Positions 47,878 to 60,687 are shown, counted from the stretch's first letter. The stretch is DNA of 64,000 bases from Cricetomys ansorgei (GCA_026225945.1 JAMJFZ010000165.1:2284001-2348000), one strand, 5' to 3'. The notes: generated from the sequence alone by a model not told the origin. A program made the numbers and translations.

Positions 47878-49870
47878 TGTGGAAGTTTATTTTTAGCTAT
47901 ATGTAAAATAAGTGTTTAGTACACTGTTGGGAAAAGGGATTCACAGGCCTTGGCATTTCGCATTGTCTGCAGGTGTTGGATTTCTGAGGGGAGAGTTGAT
48001 TGCTTATGATCTGCACCTGAGCAGTTCTGAATGATCAGAGATGGCACTGGCCATGAAGGTGGCGCCCTCTGCTGGGGTCTGACAGGGATGGCACATGCGA
48101 ATATGCTTCCTTGTTTTCCTGTTTGCTGAGCCACTATGGTGGCATACTACTCCAAATGGCTCACCAGTGTGGGGCAGCACATCACAGCAGCTAATCCACT
48201 GGGGAGACAGTGAAGAAGAGAAAGTAACTCCAGACCTCACAGAGTCCAGTAAAGTACTCTCAGGGCAGCTCTCAGAGGACAGAGATTATGTATACGCGAA
48301 AGAAAAAAAGAAAGAAAAGAAAAGAAGTCTACTGAGTGAAGAGGAGAGAGAAGGGAAACACGCCTCTATGAAGAGGAAAGGCTGTGAAATTAACAAAAGG
48401 TGAGGGAAAATTCTCCAAGGTGAGGGCCACAGCATGGAGGCCCTTAGAGATAAAGAATTCAGCTGCAAGCAGGAAAAAGGAAGGTTCTTACTGCTTTTCC
48501 TGATCTCGGTGACAATGCCCCTTCCCACTGCTGACAGTAGCATACTGCCTCACAAACGGACTTTCCTGAGAGCTGCATTGTATGTGCGTGCAGCCCAAGC
48601 AGGTCTTGTGTTTGAGGTCTATGAAGAAGGGTGTGTGTTGGCCAGTAGTGCTGGTGAAAAAGATGCCAAACTGCCAGACTGTCCACCTGGAGACCCTTCC
48701 CACTGGCCCAGGATCTCCCGCTGTTGTGGAAGACACAGCTCCACAGCTTCCAGTAAAAATCAGCCTTTTTTTATTTCTGAAAACCTGACTAAGAGAAAGA
48801 CAAGTGGTTCAGGCACTGGTGATGGTGTTGAGATCTCCTGGTGATGGTGATGAGAACTCCATCTAAGAGGGGACCCTTCCTGCACACAAAGTGACCAGTT
48901 ATTGTTCTAGTAAACCAGACTGTATCTTAAAACTTCGAAAGTGTTTCCTCGGGGTCAGAACCCAGAAGCTTCTTCTAGAACTGGCCGAAGTTGTATCTCA
49001 TGCTGGCAGCTGAACTTGGCACTGTAAGAGTTATCCAGCTGGTGCTGGTTTTGAAGGACTAATGAGGTCTGAGGCTGGGCACTGTGAAAGACCTGGAGAG
49101 ACCGTTAGTGAGAGTGTGTCCATCGTAGCTGATGAAGGACCAGATTGAAAGGGTCATGCAGAGAATTTGAGACCACGGAACAATGAACAGAGCACAGGAG
49201 AGGCTATTGGTGAAAGTGCAGCCCAGTTGCACCCAGAGAGACCTGCAGTTCTGAACATGCCAGTACCCTGGGATCACCACCAAGAACAGCAGCAGCAGTG
49301 GTGTAAGCCAGCCAGACCCTGGAGAGAAAATGTGTGTGTTGCAAAGGGCAGAGCCTGAGAAGTGACCCACGCCCATTGGCAGAGCTCAGAAGATCAGAAG
49401 TAAATTTGAGGTCCTTGGACATTGCTAATATTTGACTGCTGTCCAAAGACTTCAATTGGTCCTGTGCATTAACAGCCCTTGCGATTGTTGCTCTTGTAAA
49501 TAGTTTTGCTGGAGAAGTTCTAAATTGTGTTGAGAAGGTAATGCAAATTTTTATACAGAAAAAGGAAAAGGTTGTGGAAGGTGTTTTTAAATTATATTTA
49601 AAATAACTGTTTTTTGTGCACTGTAGGAAAATGGGATGAATAGATCTTGGCATTTTGCATTGCCTGCAGGTGTTGGATTTCTGTGGGGGAGGTTAATTGC
49701 TTTTAATCTGCCCCTGAGGCGTTCTGAATGGATAAAGACAACTGAGCTCAGATGCTGGAGGTTCCACTACTGAGACAGCACTGGCCATTATGGTGGTTCC
49801 CTCTGCTGAGGTCTGGCAGAGTTTGCACATATGAGAACTCCTCATTGTCGTCCTTTCTGAAAACACAGCA
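47878..49870 (+). mobile_element. Unclassified element with terminal direct repeats, copy 1
   Basis: A left end at about 47878-48160 and a right end at about 49560-49870 are direct repeats of each other (GCATTGTCTGCAGGTGTTGGATTTCTG, then ATG/GCACTGGCC..GTGG and TCTGCTG.GGTCTG). They surround about 1.4 kb, parts of which (CAGAACCCAGAAGCTTCTTC, AGGCTATTGGTGAAAGTGCAGCCC) recur in copy 2 at 51.5-53.1 kb. This resembles a non-autonomous LTR retrotransposon or a MaLR/RMER-type element. The open frames inside are not supported as genes. Confidence 0.5.
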
Positions 49871-49959
49871 GCTGACAGCTACACCTATCAGTCACCCTGA
49901 TACCACAGCTGATATGTACCAGTCCCCCTGAGACCCAAACCAGACAGAGTCAATAAATA

Positions 49960-50700
49960 AAGAGAATACAGACCATTTCCCTCTTGAACACAGATGTAAA
50001 AATACTCAAAAACTGAATGAAAAATCGGGATCAAGTAGGCTTCATCACAGAGATTCAGGAATGATTTAACATAAGAAAATTAGTCAAAGCAATCAACCAC
50101 ATGAACAAACTGAAAAAAAAAAAGATCATCTCAGTAGATGCCAAGATAGCTTTGAAAAATCCAACACTCCTTCATAAAGAAAAGTCTTGGAGAGATTGGG
50201 GAGCCAATGGCAGTAACTAAGCCCAGTGAAGGCTATTTTCAGTAAGCCTGCTGGCAACCTCAAATTAAATGGGGAGAAGCTCAAGGAGATTCCACTAAAA
50301 TCAGGACCACGGCACGGTTGTGCTCTCTCTCCATACCTATTTAACATAGTTCTTGAAGTTTTAGCCAGAGCAATAAGACAATAGAAGGGGATGCAGAGAA
50401 CGCAAATGGGAAAGGAAGAAGTCAGAGCATCCTTATTCTCAGATGATGTGAGAGCCACATAATCTACCAGGGACTTACACAGCTGATAAACAAGTTAGTG
50501 CAGTTGCTGGCTATAGGATCAACTCTAAACATTCAGCAGCCCTCCTTTATACAAAAGACAGATGGACTGAGAGAGAAATGAGGGAAACAGCATCCTTCTC
50601 AATAGCCACAAAAAACAGAAAATATTTTATAGTGACTCCAACTAAGCAGGTTAAAGTCTTAAAAACATAAGACTTTAAAGAAAGGAATTGGACATGGTCT
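49960..50700 (+). mobile_element. L1 ORF2 fragment
   Basis: Plus-strand pieces of L1 reverse-transcriptase sequence (AGTCAAAGCAATC, ATGAACAAACTGAAAAAA, AAGATCATCTCAGTAGATGC, CTATTTAACATAGTTCTTGAAGTT, GATCAACTCTAAACATTCAGC) in the right order, with frame breaks and an A run. Confidence 0.75.
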
Positions 50701-50914
50701 CAGAAGATAGAAAGGTCTCCCTGCCCCTGGCTTGAACATTCATTCTGCCTCTGCTGAGACATTCATTCCTCGAGGGTGGGCGTGCAATACAGCTACATGA
50801 TTGAGGGCTAAGCACTTTGATCATTTGAGTCACATATGAACTGCTGTTCTCTGCAGAAAGACACTTCTAATCAGGGTGAGAGTAGACTACTCTACAGGTA
50901 CAAAAATATTTAGG

Positions 50915-51090
50915 GGCTGAGGCATCTTATCTCTGTTTAGGACATATAGAGTTCTTATAGAAGACCCAGGTTTGGTTCCTGGAACCTGCATCATGTGGTT
51001 CACAAATACCGGACCTCCAGCTTCAGGAGATATGATCATCTTCTGGCCTCAGAAGGTCACACATACACACACAAAATGAATGAATTTTTA
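50915..51090 (+). mobile_element. B2-like SINE, diverged
   Basis: ACCCAGGTTTGGTTCCTGGAACC, CATGTGGTTCACAAATACC and CTTCTGGCCTC, then an ACACAC tail, follow the B2/B4 body. The head is worn. Confidence 0.6.
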
Positions 51091-51479
51091 AAAGAATATA
51101 GCTTTAACAACAGAGTCATTGAATGAAGCAGCAGTCACTTTATCCATCCTCCACTCCTGCCCCAACCCCTCCTATGACCTCTGTAGCTGTGGGCTTTTGA
51201 GCAGTTTTACATCATGGAGCAGGACTCAATTCCAATGAGAAAGTGGTTGACTCCTCCCATAATGTTCATGCCACTATTGTATCAGTCTACACATCTTGCC
51301 TAAGAGAATTGTAGCATTCAGTACTTAGAGATGGGTCATTTCCTTCATGTCTTTTCTCAGCAGCCTTTGCATGGTCTCGTGGAGCTGTGAAAGCCAGCAC
51401 GAAGCTGGCCAGAACCACACTGATTTCTCTCTGTCCCGCAACTGGTGTGTGTGATGTCTTCAACCGTAAATATCATGAT

Positions 51480-53070
51480 CTGGACCTTTTCTCAGTGGAA
51501 CTCCTGAGGAGGTCAGAATCAATAAAACACCTGAGCTCAGGTGCTTGGGTTTCCACTGCCCAGTAGAGCACTGGCCATTATAGTGAATTCCTCTGCAGAA
51601 ACATGGCAGAGTTTTCACCTTTGATTATGCCTCCTTGTCATGCTTGGTGGGCCTCCCTGTATGCATACTGCTAAGAATGGGGTAACATTGTGGGGCACAC
51701 CATTATGGCAGCTACATTCAACAGGGAGGCAAGGAAGAAAGAAGAAGAAAGGAAAAGAAATTCCAGAGCCCACAGGGTCCTTTTTTTTTTTTTTTTTTTG
51801 GTTTGTTTTTTGTTTTTTTGCTTTGTTTCCTGCAAACCTGTCCAAATATGGATGATGTGAGGTGGTCCTGACAAGAAACTTCTGCTGAGGTGGTGACAAC
51901 TCTACCCAACAGGAAACCCTTCCTGCAGACAAGCTTACCTATTGTTTTTCCCGCAAACCAGACTTTACCTGAAAATCTGAAAAGTGATTCCTCAGGGTCA
52001 CAACACAGAAGCTGTCTTCCAGAATTGGCCAAGTTTGTGTCTCCTTCTGGCAGTGGACCTTGGTACTGTAAATTCACTCAGCTGGTGCTGGATTTGAAGG
52101 CGTGAAGGGATCTTTGGAGAGCAGCTGAAGCTTGGACTGTGAGAGGGCAAGAGAGGGCACTGGAGCAGAAGCTGCCTCAGTGGGAATTGAAGGCCCATAT
52201 TGAAACTCTCATAGAGAGAAGTAGAGGCTTGGCACAATGAAGAGAGCCCAGGAGAGGCTATTGGTGAAGGTGCAGCCTCTGTGGCCATTGAGGGCTTGTT
52301 TGAAGGAGTCTTATGAAGACGTCCAGACTTGGCACTATGAAAAGAACCCAGGAGAACCTATTGGTTAAAGTGAAGCCCAGGCACAGCAGGACATTCCTGG
52401 GTTCTGAAGATTCACTACAGTGGGACAAACACCATGAACAGCAACAGCAGTGGGGAGAAGCCATCTGGAGACTTGAGGACACTCTGTGTGAGTTGAAGAG
52501 TCAGGGCCAGAGTAGAGATGAAATCCCTTTAGAGGTGCCCAGAAGATCATGAGTGAATTCCAGTTAATTGGACACTGAAAATGTTTTCTGCTGTCCAAAG
52601 ACATTGTGAAAAGCATAATACATGTTTGGTTTCATTTGCTTCTGTACACCAGCAAGACATGATTTACTCCTCTTGCAAATAGTTTTGAGGGTGTAGTGTT
52701 AATTTGTGTTGTAGTGATAAAACATTTTTAGTCCTATACAGAAAATGGGGATTGTTATGGAAGTTTATTTCAGTTATGTATAAAATTATTTTATGCACTG
52801 TAGGGTGAAGGCATACCTAGGCCTTGGAATTTTGTCTTGTGAATATATGCTGGGTTTATGTGATGTATGTTTAGATTCCTCATGATCAGTACCTGTTATC
52901 AGTAGACCACCTGGAGTGTTTTGATTCAAATAAAACACCTGATCTCAGATGCTCAGCATTCCTCTGTCAAGTGTAGCACTGACCAGAATAGTGCTGCATA
53001 CTGCTGAGGTCTGGCAGGGTTTGCACATATGTATATGCCTCTGTGTCATCCTTGAGGAGCCTCTAGAGCA
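51480..53070 (+). mobile_element. Unclassified element with terminal direct repeats, copy 2
   Basis: A left end at about 51480-51660 and a right end at about 52740-53070 share AATAAAACACCTGA.CTCAG.TGCT, the GCACTGGCCATT block, and the CTGCTGAGGTCTGGCAG block (partly). The middle carries CACAACACAGAAGCTGTCTTCCAGAATTGGCC and ACCTATTGGTTAAAGTGAAGCCCAGGCACAGC, as in copy 1. A poly-T run sits at about 51779-51800. It lies in the same direction as copy 1. Confidence 0.5.
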
Positions 53071-53189
53071 GTGTTCACTACACTCCAGTAACAAATTTAT
53101 ACACTTATATGGTCCAATGGCACAAAATTGGTTTTTACTGTCTTAAAATTGTTTTACCCTTTGTGTTTGCATTTTCATTTTCATATCTC

Positions 53190-53410
53190 AATCAGTATCT
53201 GTGTGTCTTCATGGAATGCTATGACTGTTAGCTTCTGCAGTTAATCGTTGTAAAAAATCAGTAAAGGCTTCACTTGACCTCCTTTAATTCTTATGAATAA
53301 TAGGACTTTTTCCTGGTTCTCTACCTCCCCAGCTTGGAAAGCTGCTAGATGGCACTGTTCTGTGGTCAAGTCATGAAACTTAACCTGTTCTTGTAATTCA
53401 GCATACTGCC
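53190..53410 (-). mobile_element. Decayed copy of the gag-like remnant
   Basis: The reverse complement matches about 24735-24950 (CAGAACAGTGCCATCT.GCAG, CTGG..GAGAAC.AGG), with extra deletions and stops. It marks the far edge of the right inverted-repeat arm. Confidence 0.5.
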
Positions 53411-54967
53411 CCTACCCCAAATTTTAACTTCTAGGTTTCTGTTTGCACTCTCATTTCCACACTTTTTCATTTTTCCATTTTAGAGTCTCCACCTAAGTTT
53501 GTGTTCCCACTCCGTAGTCTTTCTTTTTCTACTTTTACAAATTCCCCCAATATTCCTTTTAACAAAACCAGCAATTCCTTTTTTGAAGAGAAGGAAAATA
53601 TTGAGCCCCTTTGTTCTCACTTTTGCTGTGCTTTTCCTGTCTTGGCCATTTTCAAGGCCCTCCCCCAACCCTTCTAGGTACCTAGCTGCTTCATTATTGT
53701 TCTTGGAAACTAAATATAACTGAAAGAAAAAAATCAGAGCACTGCTGAGAGGAAAGTGGTTTCTTCCCCAGTGGGATCAGATGTGCATCTCTGCTGCCTC
53801 CTGAACACAAATGTCCATCCCTCCTTCCGCTGCTTTTCCCTCTACTATGTTTCAAATAAAATTTCCCATCCTTTTGTCTTTACTCCTCGAGTAGACGCCG
53901 AAATCCGGTGTTTTCTGACACCGGGATCTACGTCCTAAAACTTGCCTTGTGTTGGCCAAAGTATAACTGTTTCCTTTAAGTCCATAAGCACTACTAAATG
54001 CTGTATGTAAGATTTGAAGACGTTGGTCACTACGACATTTCACTGGTCACTTGTCTCAACCCCTGCTTTTCTTTCTCCTGGGTGTTGGATGTTATTATGA
54101 AAGACCCCGGCTTGGAACCTTTAAACCCCCATAGACTCTAAAAGTTTAGGAAGACAAAGCAAGGAGGAATTCTCTACAACCCTCTCAAGTTGTCCGAATC
54201 TGTCTAGACCTCATGACTGAACTAATTTCTGACATCTTCCATGACCAAAACTAACTGCTTTGCCAGTTATCTCAGTAACTATCCTATCTCTCAGACTTCC
54301 CAGCAGCTGTCTGCCTTCTCTCATATTCTCTGGAAGGAACTCTCTTTATCTGACCATTGTTTCTGCCTGCCTTCCCTGGCAACAATTTATGAAGCTCACT
54401 GTCTCCTGTGATATAACCAACTAACATTTCCAGCTGAACACCCTGTCATAAATAGCTTCTCCCAAGATGTTCCTCAAAGTCCAAGTGGCATGTAACCATA
54501 AGGAATGCTACACAGCAAAAAAAAAAAAAAAAAAGACATCTGGGCAAAATGTCTTACTACATCTTTGTCCACTGAGTAATCTTGGGTAAAAATGTTTTTA
54601 ATAAAGATAACAATGAAGTAAAAGACAAAATGTGTGATACAAGGTTTTTTATTAGTACTTGACCGTACAGACTCGGGGAACACAGAATGAAAGAAAGAGA
54701 ATGTCCCTTGCAGAGAGAACAAGAGGTTCCCCTGTAGTCCTGACAGAGCCACATTTTGAAATGTAGAACTGTCTTGACTCCACCGGACACTTCTCCTCAT
54801 GATCACATTGTTCTCCATGGCAAAGTCAGCCCCTGTGTCCTCACCCTACTGCACTCCACTTTGTTTCCAACACCTCGTGAAGTGGAAGATCATGTGTGTT
54901 CAGGATCCCCTCGATGAGAGACCTGTCCCTACACTCCTTTCTCACCACCTAAGCAACCTTCCCCTAT

Positions 54968-57185
54968 TTACTGCCAACAAGCACACAGGCTGCTCTGCTG
55001 GTCATACAAACAGCGCTGATGACACTCAATGCAAGCCTTAGTAGCAAAGCAGACAGAGTGGGGCTGCTTTGCACTGAGGAGTGTGTTCATGAGCTCGGTA
55101 GAAAGCTGGACAAATCTATCTTCCAGGATGTTACAGTCCACATCATAGCACTCCAGGGGGGCAGGGTACAGCTCCTCAACCAGCTGGCTCAGGTTGGCTG
55201 TGTGATACAGAAGGTCCCTTAGGACAGCCAGGGAGAAGTCATTGTCAATGAAATTGAGCCTCCTGAGCTGAGAGCACTGGCTCAAGGCAGGCAAGAGAGC
55301 ATTGAGCTGAGAGTCCTCTATCCTGCAGAGCTGTAATTGTAATGTCTTCAGAGTGCCTGCAACTCTCTCTAGGAAACAACTGAGAGGCCTAGGACTTAGA
55401 CCAGTTAAAACGACATTGACCAATTCAAGATGCTTCAGCTGACAGAGGCTCTGACACTGGGCCAAAGACTCCAAGTCTAGCTGTGAGAACTTGCAGAGAG
55501 AGATGGACAGGGACTCCAAGGGGGTCTTCAGGCAACTAAGGAGAGACAAGCAGGTTAGTTTGACACACAGTGATAGGGCTAACTTACAGGGGATGGGCCC
55601 ACATACCAGACTCCTTGTGACATGGGATGTCAGTGAACTCCCCGAGCAGCCTGTTGGAGTCTGCTCACTAAAGTACACCTTTCTAGGCTTTGGCCAGGCT
55701 CCACCAGTGTAAGGCTAGCTAATAACTCGGACATCTACAGTGGATGCCAGACATCAAATGCCCACTAATCTGTTGGGGAAAAGAGAAATGTCTGCAGTGG
55801 CTGCAGAAGGAGCCCTCCATCACTACTTACTGGAACAACTCATGCATGTGGCCCCAGAAAAATTAGATTCCGACCAAGGACAGATCCTGGAGACAGTTGA
55901 AGTTGGAAAACTGGGATATGAACTTGGGGACTCTCTTGTCTGTTTCTGTTGATGCATCTGCAGGCATGAATGAGTTCTGAAGGATTAATTTTAGAGAGAG
56001 TTTTCTAAGATTTCTCATCTGTCCAAGGCGACGTGCAAAGCATGCCACTGTGGACAGTACCCAATCTGTGTCCACTTCCAACTCCTCGATGCATTCTGGA
56101 TGGACAGCCTCCAAGATTTCCCTGACAGTGCTCCATGACAGGGCCACGATCTTCATCTTCACACAGCAGAGCTGCAGGGAACCTCTTCTCTGCTGTGCCC
56201 ACTCCAACAACAATGCTTGCAGTTCATCCAGATAAAACTCAAGGCAGAGGTCAGTGACCACCTTCAAACGCTGTCTCAGTGCGTATCTCTGAAGGCGCTT
56301 CCCTTCCTGCTTTTTACACACAGTGTCTGCCGAGTGCTCTCCGTCCTGTCTTGCAGCCCATATATCGTAGGGGTCACAGTCCGCATTCCTCAGATTGAGC
56401 ACTTGAAGTGTCCGCCCCCTGTGATGAAGGCAGACATGTCAGAAGATGCAAAGGCACAAACACGAAAGACAGCTTTACCTCTGCCTCTCTGAAGTCAGGT
56501 GTTCCCTGTTCTGCTCTGCCTTCTCATTTCTATTTCCAGTGCTGGGTCTCCCTTACAGGGAAGGGCTCTTTGCCTCAGCTGCACCTGGAACCTGGCCTCC
56601 TCCCTCCACTCCCCACTCTGGACTTCTCTCTGTCTCTGTTCCTACCACCTGGGGAGACACCGGGACAGGCTAATTCCCCTTCTTCCCCTGGGCCTACATC
56701 TGCCCCAAGCTGCACCACATTACCACATATGGAACTGACATTTGCTACAAGGACTCAACATTTGCCCAGGCCTCTGCAGCCTTTCAAGGTGATAATTCCT
56801 CTGCCTCTTATCAATCTTAGACACCATTTTCCCGGATCCCTGATGTAACTTCCATACACCCCAGTTGAGCTATCCTGCCTTCTATGGTTCTTGCTCACCT
56901 GGGGCGAAATTGACTTTTGAGCTGCATGTCTGCACCATCCAGCACAGCCTTCAGTGTCACCAGGTCATGGTTGTTCATGAGTCTGCCAACAGGGAGGCAG
57001 GGAAAGGGCCAGGCTGCCACAGTTGCTGTCGGAATCTTCATGTGTCTCCCAGCAAAGGCCTCCTTTATCAGTGTTGGGAGGAAAACCCAGGGCAGCTCCT
57101 GTGGAGCACAGTTCGCCAAGGCCTCATTCCTCAACAAGCTCTGCATCGCCAGCTGCAGGAGAGTGGGTGGTTCCCGGGAGCTCAT
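54968..57185 (-). pseudogene. Gene D': Pramel1-like PRAME gene with an internal stop
   Basis: Exons on the minus strand: 57185-56899, 56418-55831 and 55535-54968, with good splice sites and total length 1443 nt (480 codons plus stop). Near the end of exon 3 a Gln codon (CAA in D) has become TAA at 55865-55863, ending the frame after 280 residues and dropping the whole LRR-rich exon 4. Exon 4 itself is open to ...CACWQ. The start, 'AWPFPCLPVG' and 'SLQLCCVKM' blocks are as in D, with 13 of 96 residues changed in exon 2. Its TATA box (58088-58081), CCAAT (58155-58151) and GC box are intact, unlike D's TATA. Intron 1 is only about 772 bp. Confidence 0.78.
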
Positions 57186-57429
57186 TCTGATGGATCTTCA
57201 GGTAGAAACACCTGGTCAAGCAACTTCACTTTTAATTTCAGACTCATTCAATGTCATGTCAAATAGTCAAGACTGAAGCAAGCACAGTAAAGCCTCTTAA
57301 AGCCTCAGTTCTCAGATCAGCTGGGACTCCTGGTTTCTGCTCACAAAGCTATTACCACTTTCTAAGAGTCTTTGTAAGCTAGAGGTAAGTGTAAACCTCT
57401 CCCACCCTCTCTCTTTCTTTCTTTCTTCT

Positions 57430-57600
57430 TTCTTCCCCATCCCTGTTTTTGAGACATGGCTTCCCTTTGTAGCCCTGGTCGTCCATAAACCCAATCAGTA
57501 AAACAGAGTGGGTTCAAACTCAGAGGTCTGACTGCCTCAGTGCCCTCAATTCAGGGATGAAAGAAGTGCATCACCATCGCCAGGCACGCGGACATTTTAG
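57430..57600 (-). mobile_element. B1 SINE
   Basis: The shared intron 1 B1 in the minus orientation; CAGGGATGAAAGAAGTGCATCACC and GACATGGCTTCCCTTTGTAGCCCTGG-type blocks match 19045-19230. Confidence 0.75.
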
Positions 57601-57983
57601 TTCAAAAACTACACACCCAGAATCCGTGAAACATTATTAAAGAGTAGAAAGGATTAAACTATAAAACAATCTCTAACAAGAATTCCAGAATGAGCTTAGG
57701 GGGCTGTTTACAGCCAGAAGCTTCTACTTTCAAGGCCAGCCTGGTCTATCTAAGAGCCAGCCTCAAGTAAAAACTCAAATGATCAAAGGAATTGACAAGT
57801 AAACACTAGTGTATTGGGCATTTCTCATTAAAACCAAACCACATTCGAGCCAAACCTCAAAAACAAAATCAAAACCCAAGTTACTGTTTTTTCTTTGACA
57901 TCCAGCATTTTAAAATGTGGCTCAGTTGGTGATAAAGCCTGCCCAGCATCCAAGAGGGCTCCTGATGGAGGACAGAGACTTAC

Positions 57984-58160
57984 CTGATCTGGAAACTGGT
58001 GACTGTGCTCCTATTCCAGCAGGACCAGGCAGGGACTCCAGACTCCAGGTCACTGAATGAATTCTAGGTCTCCACTGACTCTTTTATACCCCTTTCCCCT
58101 CCCTCAGACCCTACCTACATAGCCCCGCCTCCCAAGAAAAGTTCTATCTGATTGGAAGAT
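57984..58160 (-). promoter_or_regulatory. Gene D' promoter and exon 1
   Basis: On the minus strand: CCAAT (58155-58151), GGGAGGCGGGGC (about 58134-58123), TATAAAAG (58088-58081), then exon 1 ending at CAG|GTAAG (exon end 57984). Confidence 0.75.
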
Positions 58161-58254
58161 TGAGGCTCCACCCACTTGATCCTCCATAGGATTATGTTTT
58201 TTAAGTAGGTTGATTGAATCATAGTCTGTGTTCAAACTGATTGAATCATTTACT

Positions 58255-58560
58255 ATGGGTGTTCACATACTAAGGGCTGTATGATCATGGAATACAGATC
58301 CGTGTCCTTCTGTATGACACCCGGAGATCAGATGCTGTTCTGCGTGTGTCACATGACATCACACCCAGCACACACAGGAGCCTCGGGGAACTACCTAGGT
58401 AATGTGCCCCGGTCATTCGTAATCGATACATAGCACATCTAGTTTCTATAACTTATCCTTCCTCACATGTCTGACGGCTTGATGGCTAATTATAGTTTTT
58501 GTTCCAACAGACGTCTACCCTCCATGAGTGGATAAAATATCTATGCTTTTAGATGTGAAG
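58255..58560. other. Gene-free flank upstream of the D' promoter
   Basis: Mirror of 18120-18370. It lacks the type 3 C-terminal relic found upstream of the B, F and H promoters. No gene seen. Confidence 0.45.
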
Positions 58561-58990
58561 ATCTAAAAGATGGTTTTCAAAGAAACTGATCCAATTTGTA
58601 AAGGTATTAGGATATGTGAAAGATTGCTTATTCCAAGGAGTTGGCCTTACAGTGCCTGTACCTGCCTCGTGGTAAATGACTGAATAAAAGTCTCTGTGAG
58701 TTCTGAGGATCTAAAAAGCCAGATGTTATCAGATATGCAGATCCAATTTGTAAGGATTTAGGATATATAAAAGATTGCTTATTCAAAGAGTTTGCCTGAC
58801 AATGCCTACACTCCTCTCATGGTTAATGATTAGATACAAGTCTAAGGAAGATCTAAACATCAGGGAAAAAAGACGATTTAAGATTATACAGACACAAGTG
58901 GAAAGGTAGTAGGATATATAAATGATTGGTTATCTTTGTATATCAAAGGTTCAGAGATTTAACATTGACAATTTCTAGATGAGGATTCTG
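58560..58990. repeat. Three tandem units of about 151 bp (mirror copy)
   Basis: The reverse complement of 17690-18120, with GGATATATAAAAGATTGCTT-type repeats at the same spacing. Confidence 0.7.
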
Positions 58991-60295
58991 ATTTGCTAGG
59001 TTTTATCAGCATTATCAGAATCACAGTATTTTCCATTTCCTTCAGTTGTTTGTCCTCAAAATGTAAACCTGGTGATGCCTGTCAACAGCCTAACGTGTTT
59101 CTGTGGCATTTGTGCATCCAGCTCGCTAGACAGACAACATGCTCAAGCTTCTGGCCCAGGGCCATGACTTTTGCTGACTCAAAGGTATGGATCTGCTGCA
59201 CTTTCCAGTCTCCTCCAACTGTTTTACAGACACCTAGCAGCTTTCTCTGCAATACTTACTCCAGTACGTGGCTGTTGCTTTGACTCCAAGGTATGTGTCT
59301 GCACCTGAGCACAGATTACAAACAGTAGTAACCTAAAGAATCGATCTTTTTGTAAACTCAAGAAACTTCTCGTGAGTTTCAGGAAGTCGACTTGGATCCA
59401 CCTCCCAAGGGCCAGACTGCAGACTTAAGTCTCCCTATTTGCTCACTCCTGAGGGTATGATTTCTCTCTCTCTTCCCTGGACTAGGGAAGCCTTTCCCAC
59501 CCCACTGCCAAGACTATGGACCTAAAAGTTCCAAAGGTGAGACTTTTCCTTTAAGTTTCCTAAACTGTAACCTTTGTTATCAGTATATATTTCAACAGAT
59601 TTCCAACCGGCCACCCGACAATGTCCAAAATCAGCTCTGGACTCCAGGATACTCAGTTCTGGACTTGTAAGAACTGACAGGGACAAGTTCAGCCACAGTG
59701 ACCACTCCTGTCCATTCAGCCAGCTCAGTGAACCAGATGCTTCTGAAAGCCCAATTGCCTGCACCCACCAGCTTCTGATAAATAACCAGCCTCCCTTGCC
59801 AAAGTCTGCTCTGGCAAAATGGACAGCCTGCTGAGAGTCACCCCATGATCTTTAAGAACATGGACAGCACATGAAGATTGGGAGTTCCCTCTGAGGACTC
59901 TACAGGGGGAACCAGGAGACTGGCTCCATCTCTGCACATGGGTCGATGTAGGACTCTGACTTAATGGTGTTGGAACATATTATTCTAAGGTGTTGAGCAA
60001 TGGGAAGTGCTCAACTCAGCCAACAGATATACTGTTCTGGAAGTAGGAAGAGAGCTATGGCCCCACTGTGCCCTTCCAAGAGTGAGATATGTCCAGGGCT
60101 GGTACACTGTAAATAATGACAACTTGTCCTTCCAGCCAGGGATGACGAGGAGGGCAGTGTGGCTGAGAGGTCCATGTCCTGGAACTCACTCTCTTCCTCT
60201 CCTCCCTGCAGTGTGCATTGCACTGCTGAAGATTCCTACACAATTAGACTTCAAGTGGACAACCACTAATTTCTAATTTTAATAAAAGACGTGAC
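58990..60295. other. Gene-free segment, mirror of 16330-17690
   Basis: Almost identical to the left arm and again without a recognisable gene. The 96-codon frame at 58993-59283 is kept with one residue changed, but this mostly reflects overall near-identity. Confidence 0.5.
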
Positions 60296-60687
60296 GAGAA
60301 TGAGTAGTGTGATTACAACTCCTTTATTGGGACCTGACTGGAGAGACAAAGGGTACATAAGGGGAAGCCTCGGGGACAGCCACCCGAGATACACACAGAA
60401 ATCTCTATTGCTGGGTTGACATGCAGGTGATAGGTCAGGTAGATCCTGGAGCCAAGGAAGGGAAATTGTCCAACAGTCGGAGACCTCAGCCAGAGTAGGA
60501 GCAGAGAAGAACAAGGTCCCACAGATGTGTGGCTTCCAAGCAGGGCCTGGTGGAAAATGCTGCTGCTTTCAGCCCTCAGGAGGACTAGAACGAAGGGTCA
60601 GGAGTTCAAGTGAGGACGAGACACTTGGGGCCAGTAAACGGGGGTGGAGGGAGACATTGCCTTTCCAAGGGTCTCAAGTATGTGCTA

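Noticed and set aside
48434..48844. 136-codon plus-strand frame in the unclassified element
   Set aside because: The related copy at 51.5-53.1 kb does not keep the frame, and no known domain is visible.
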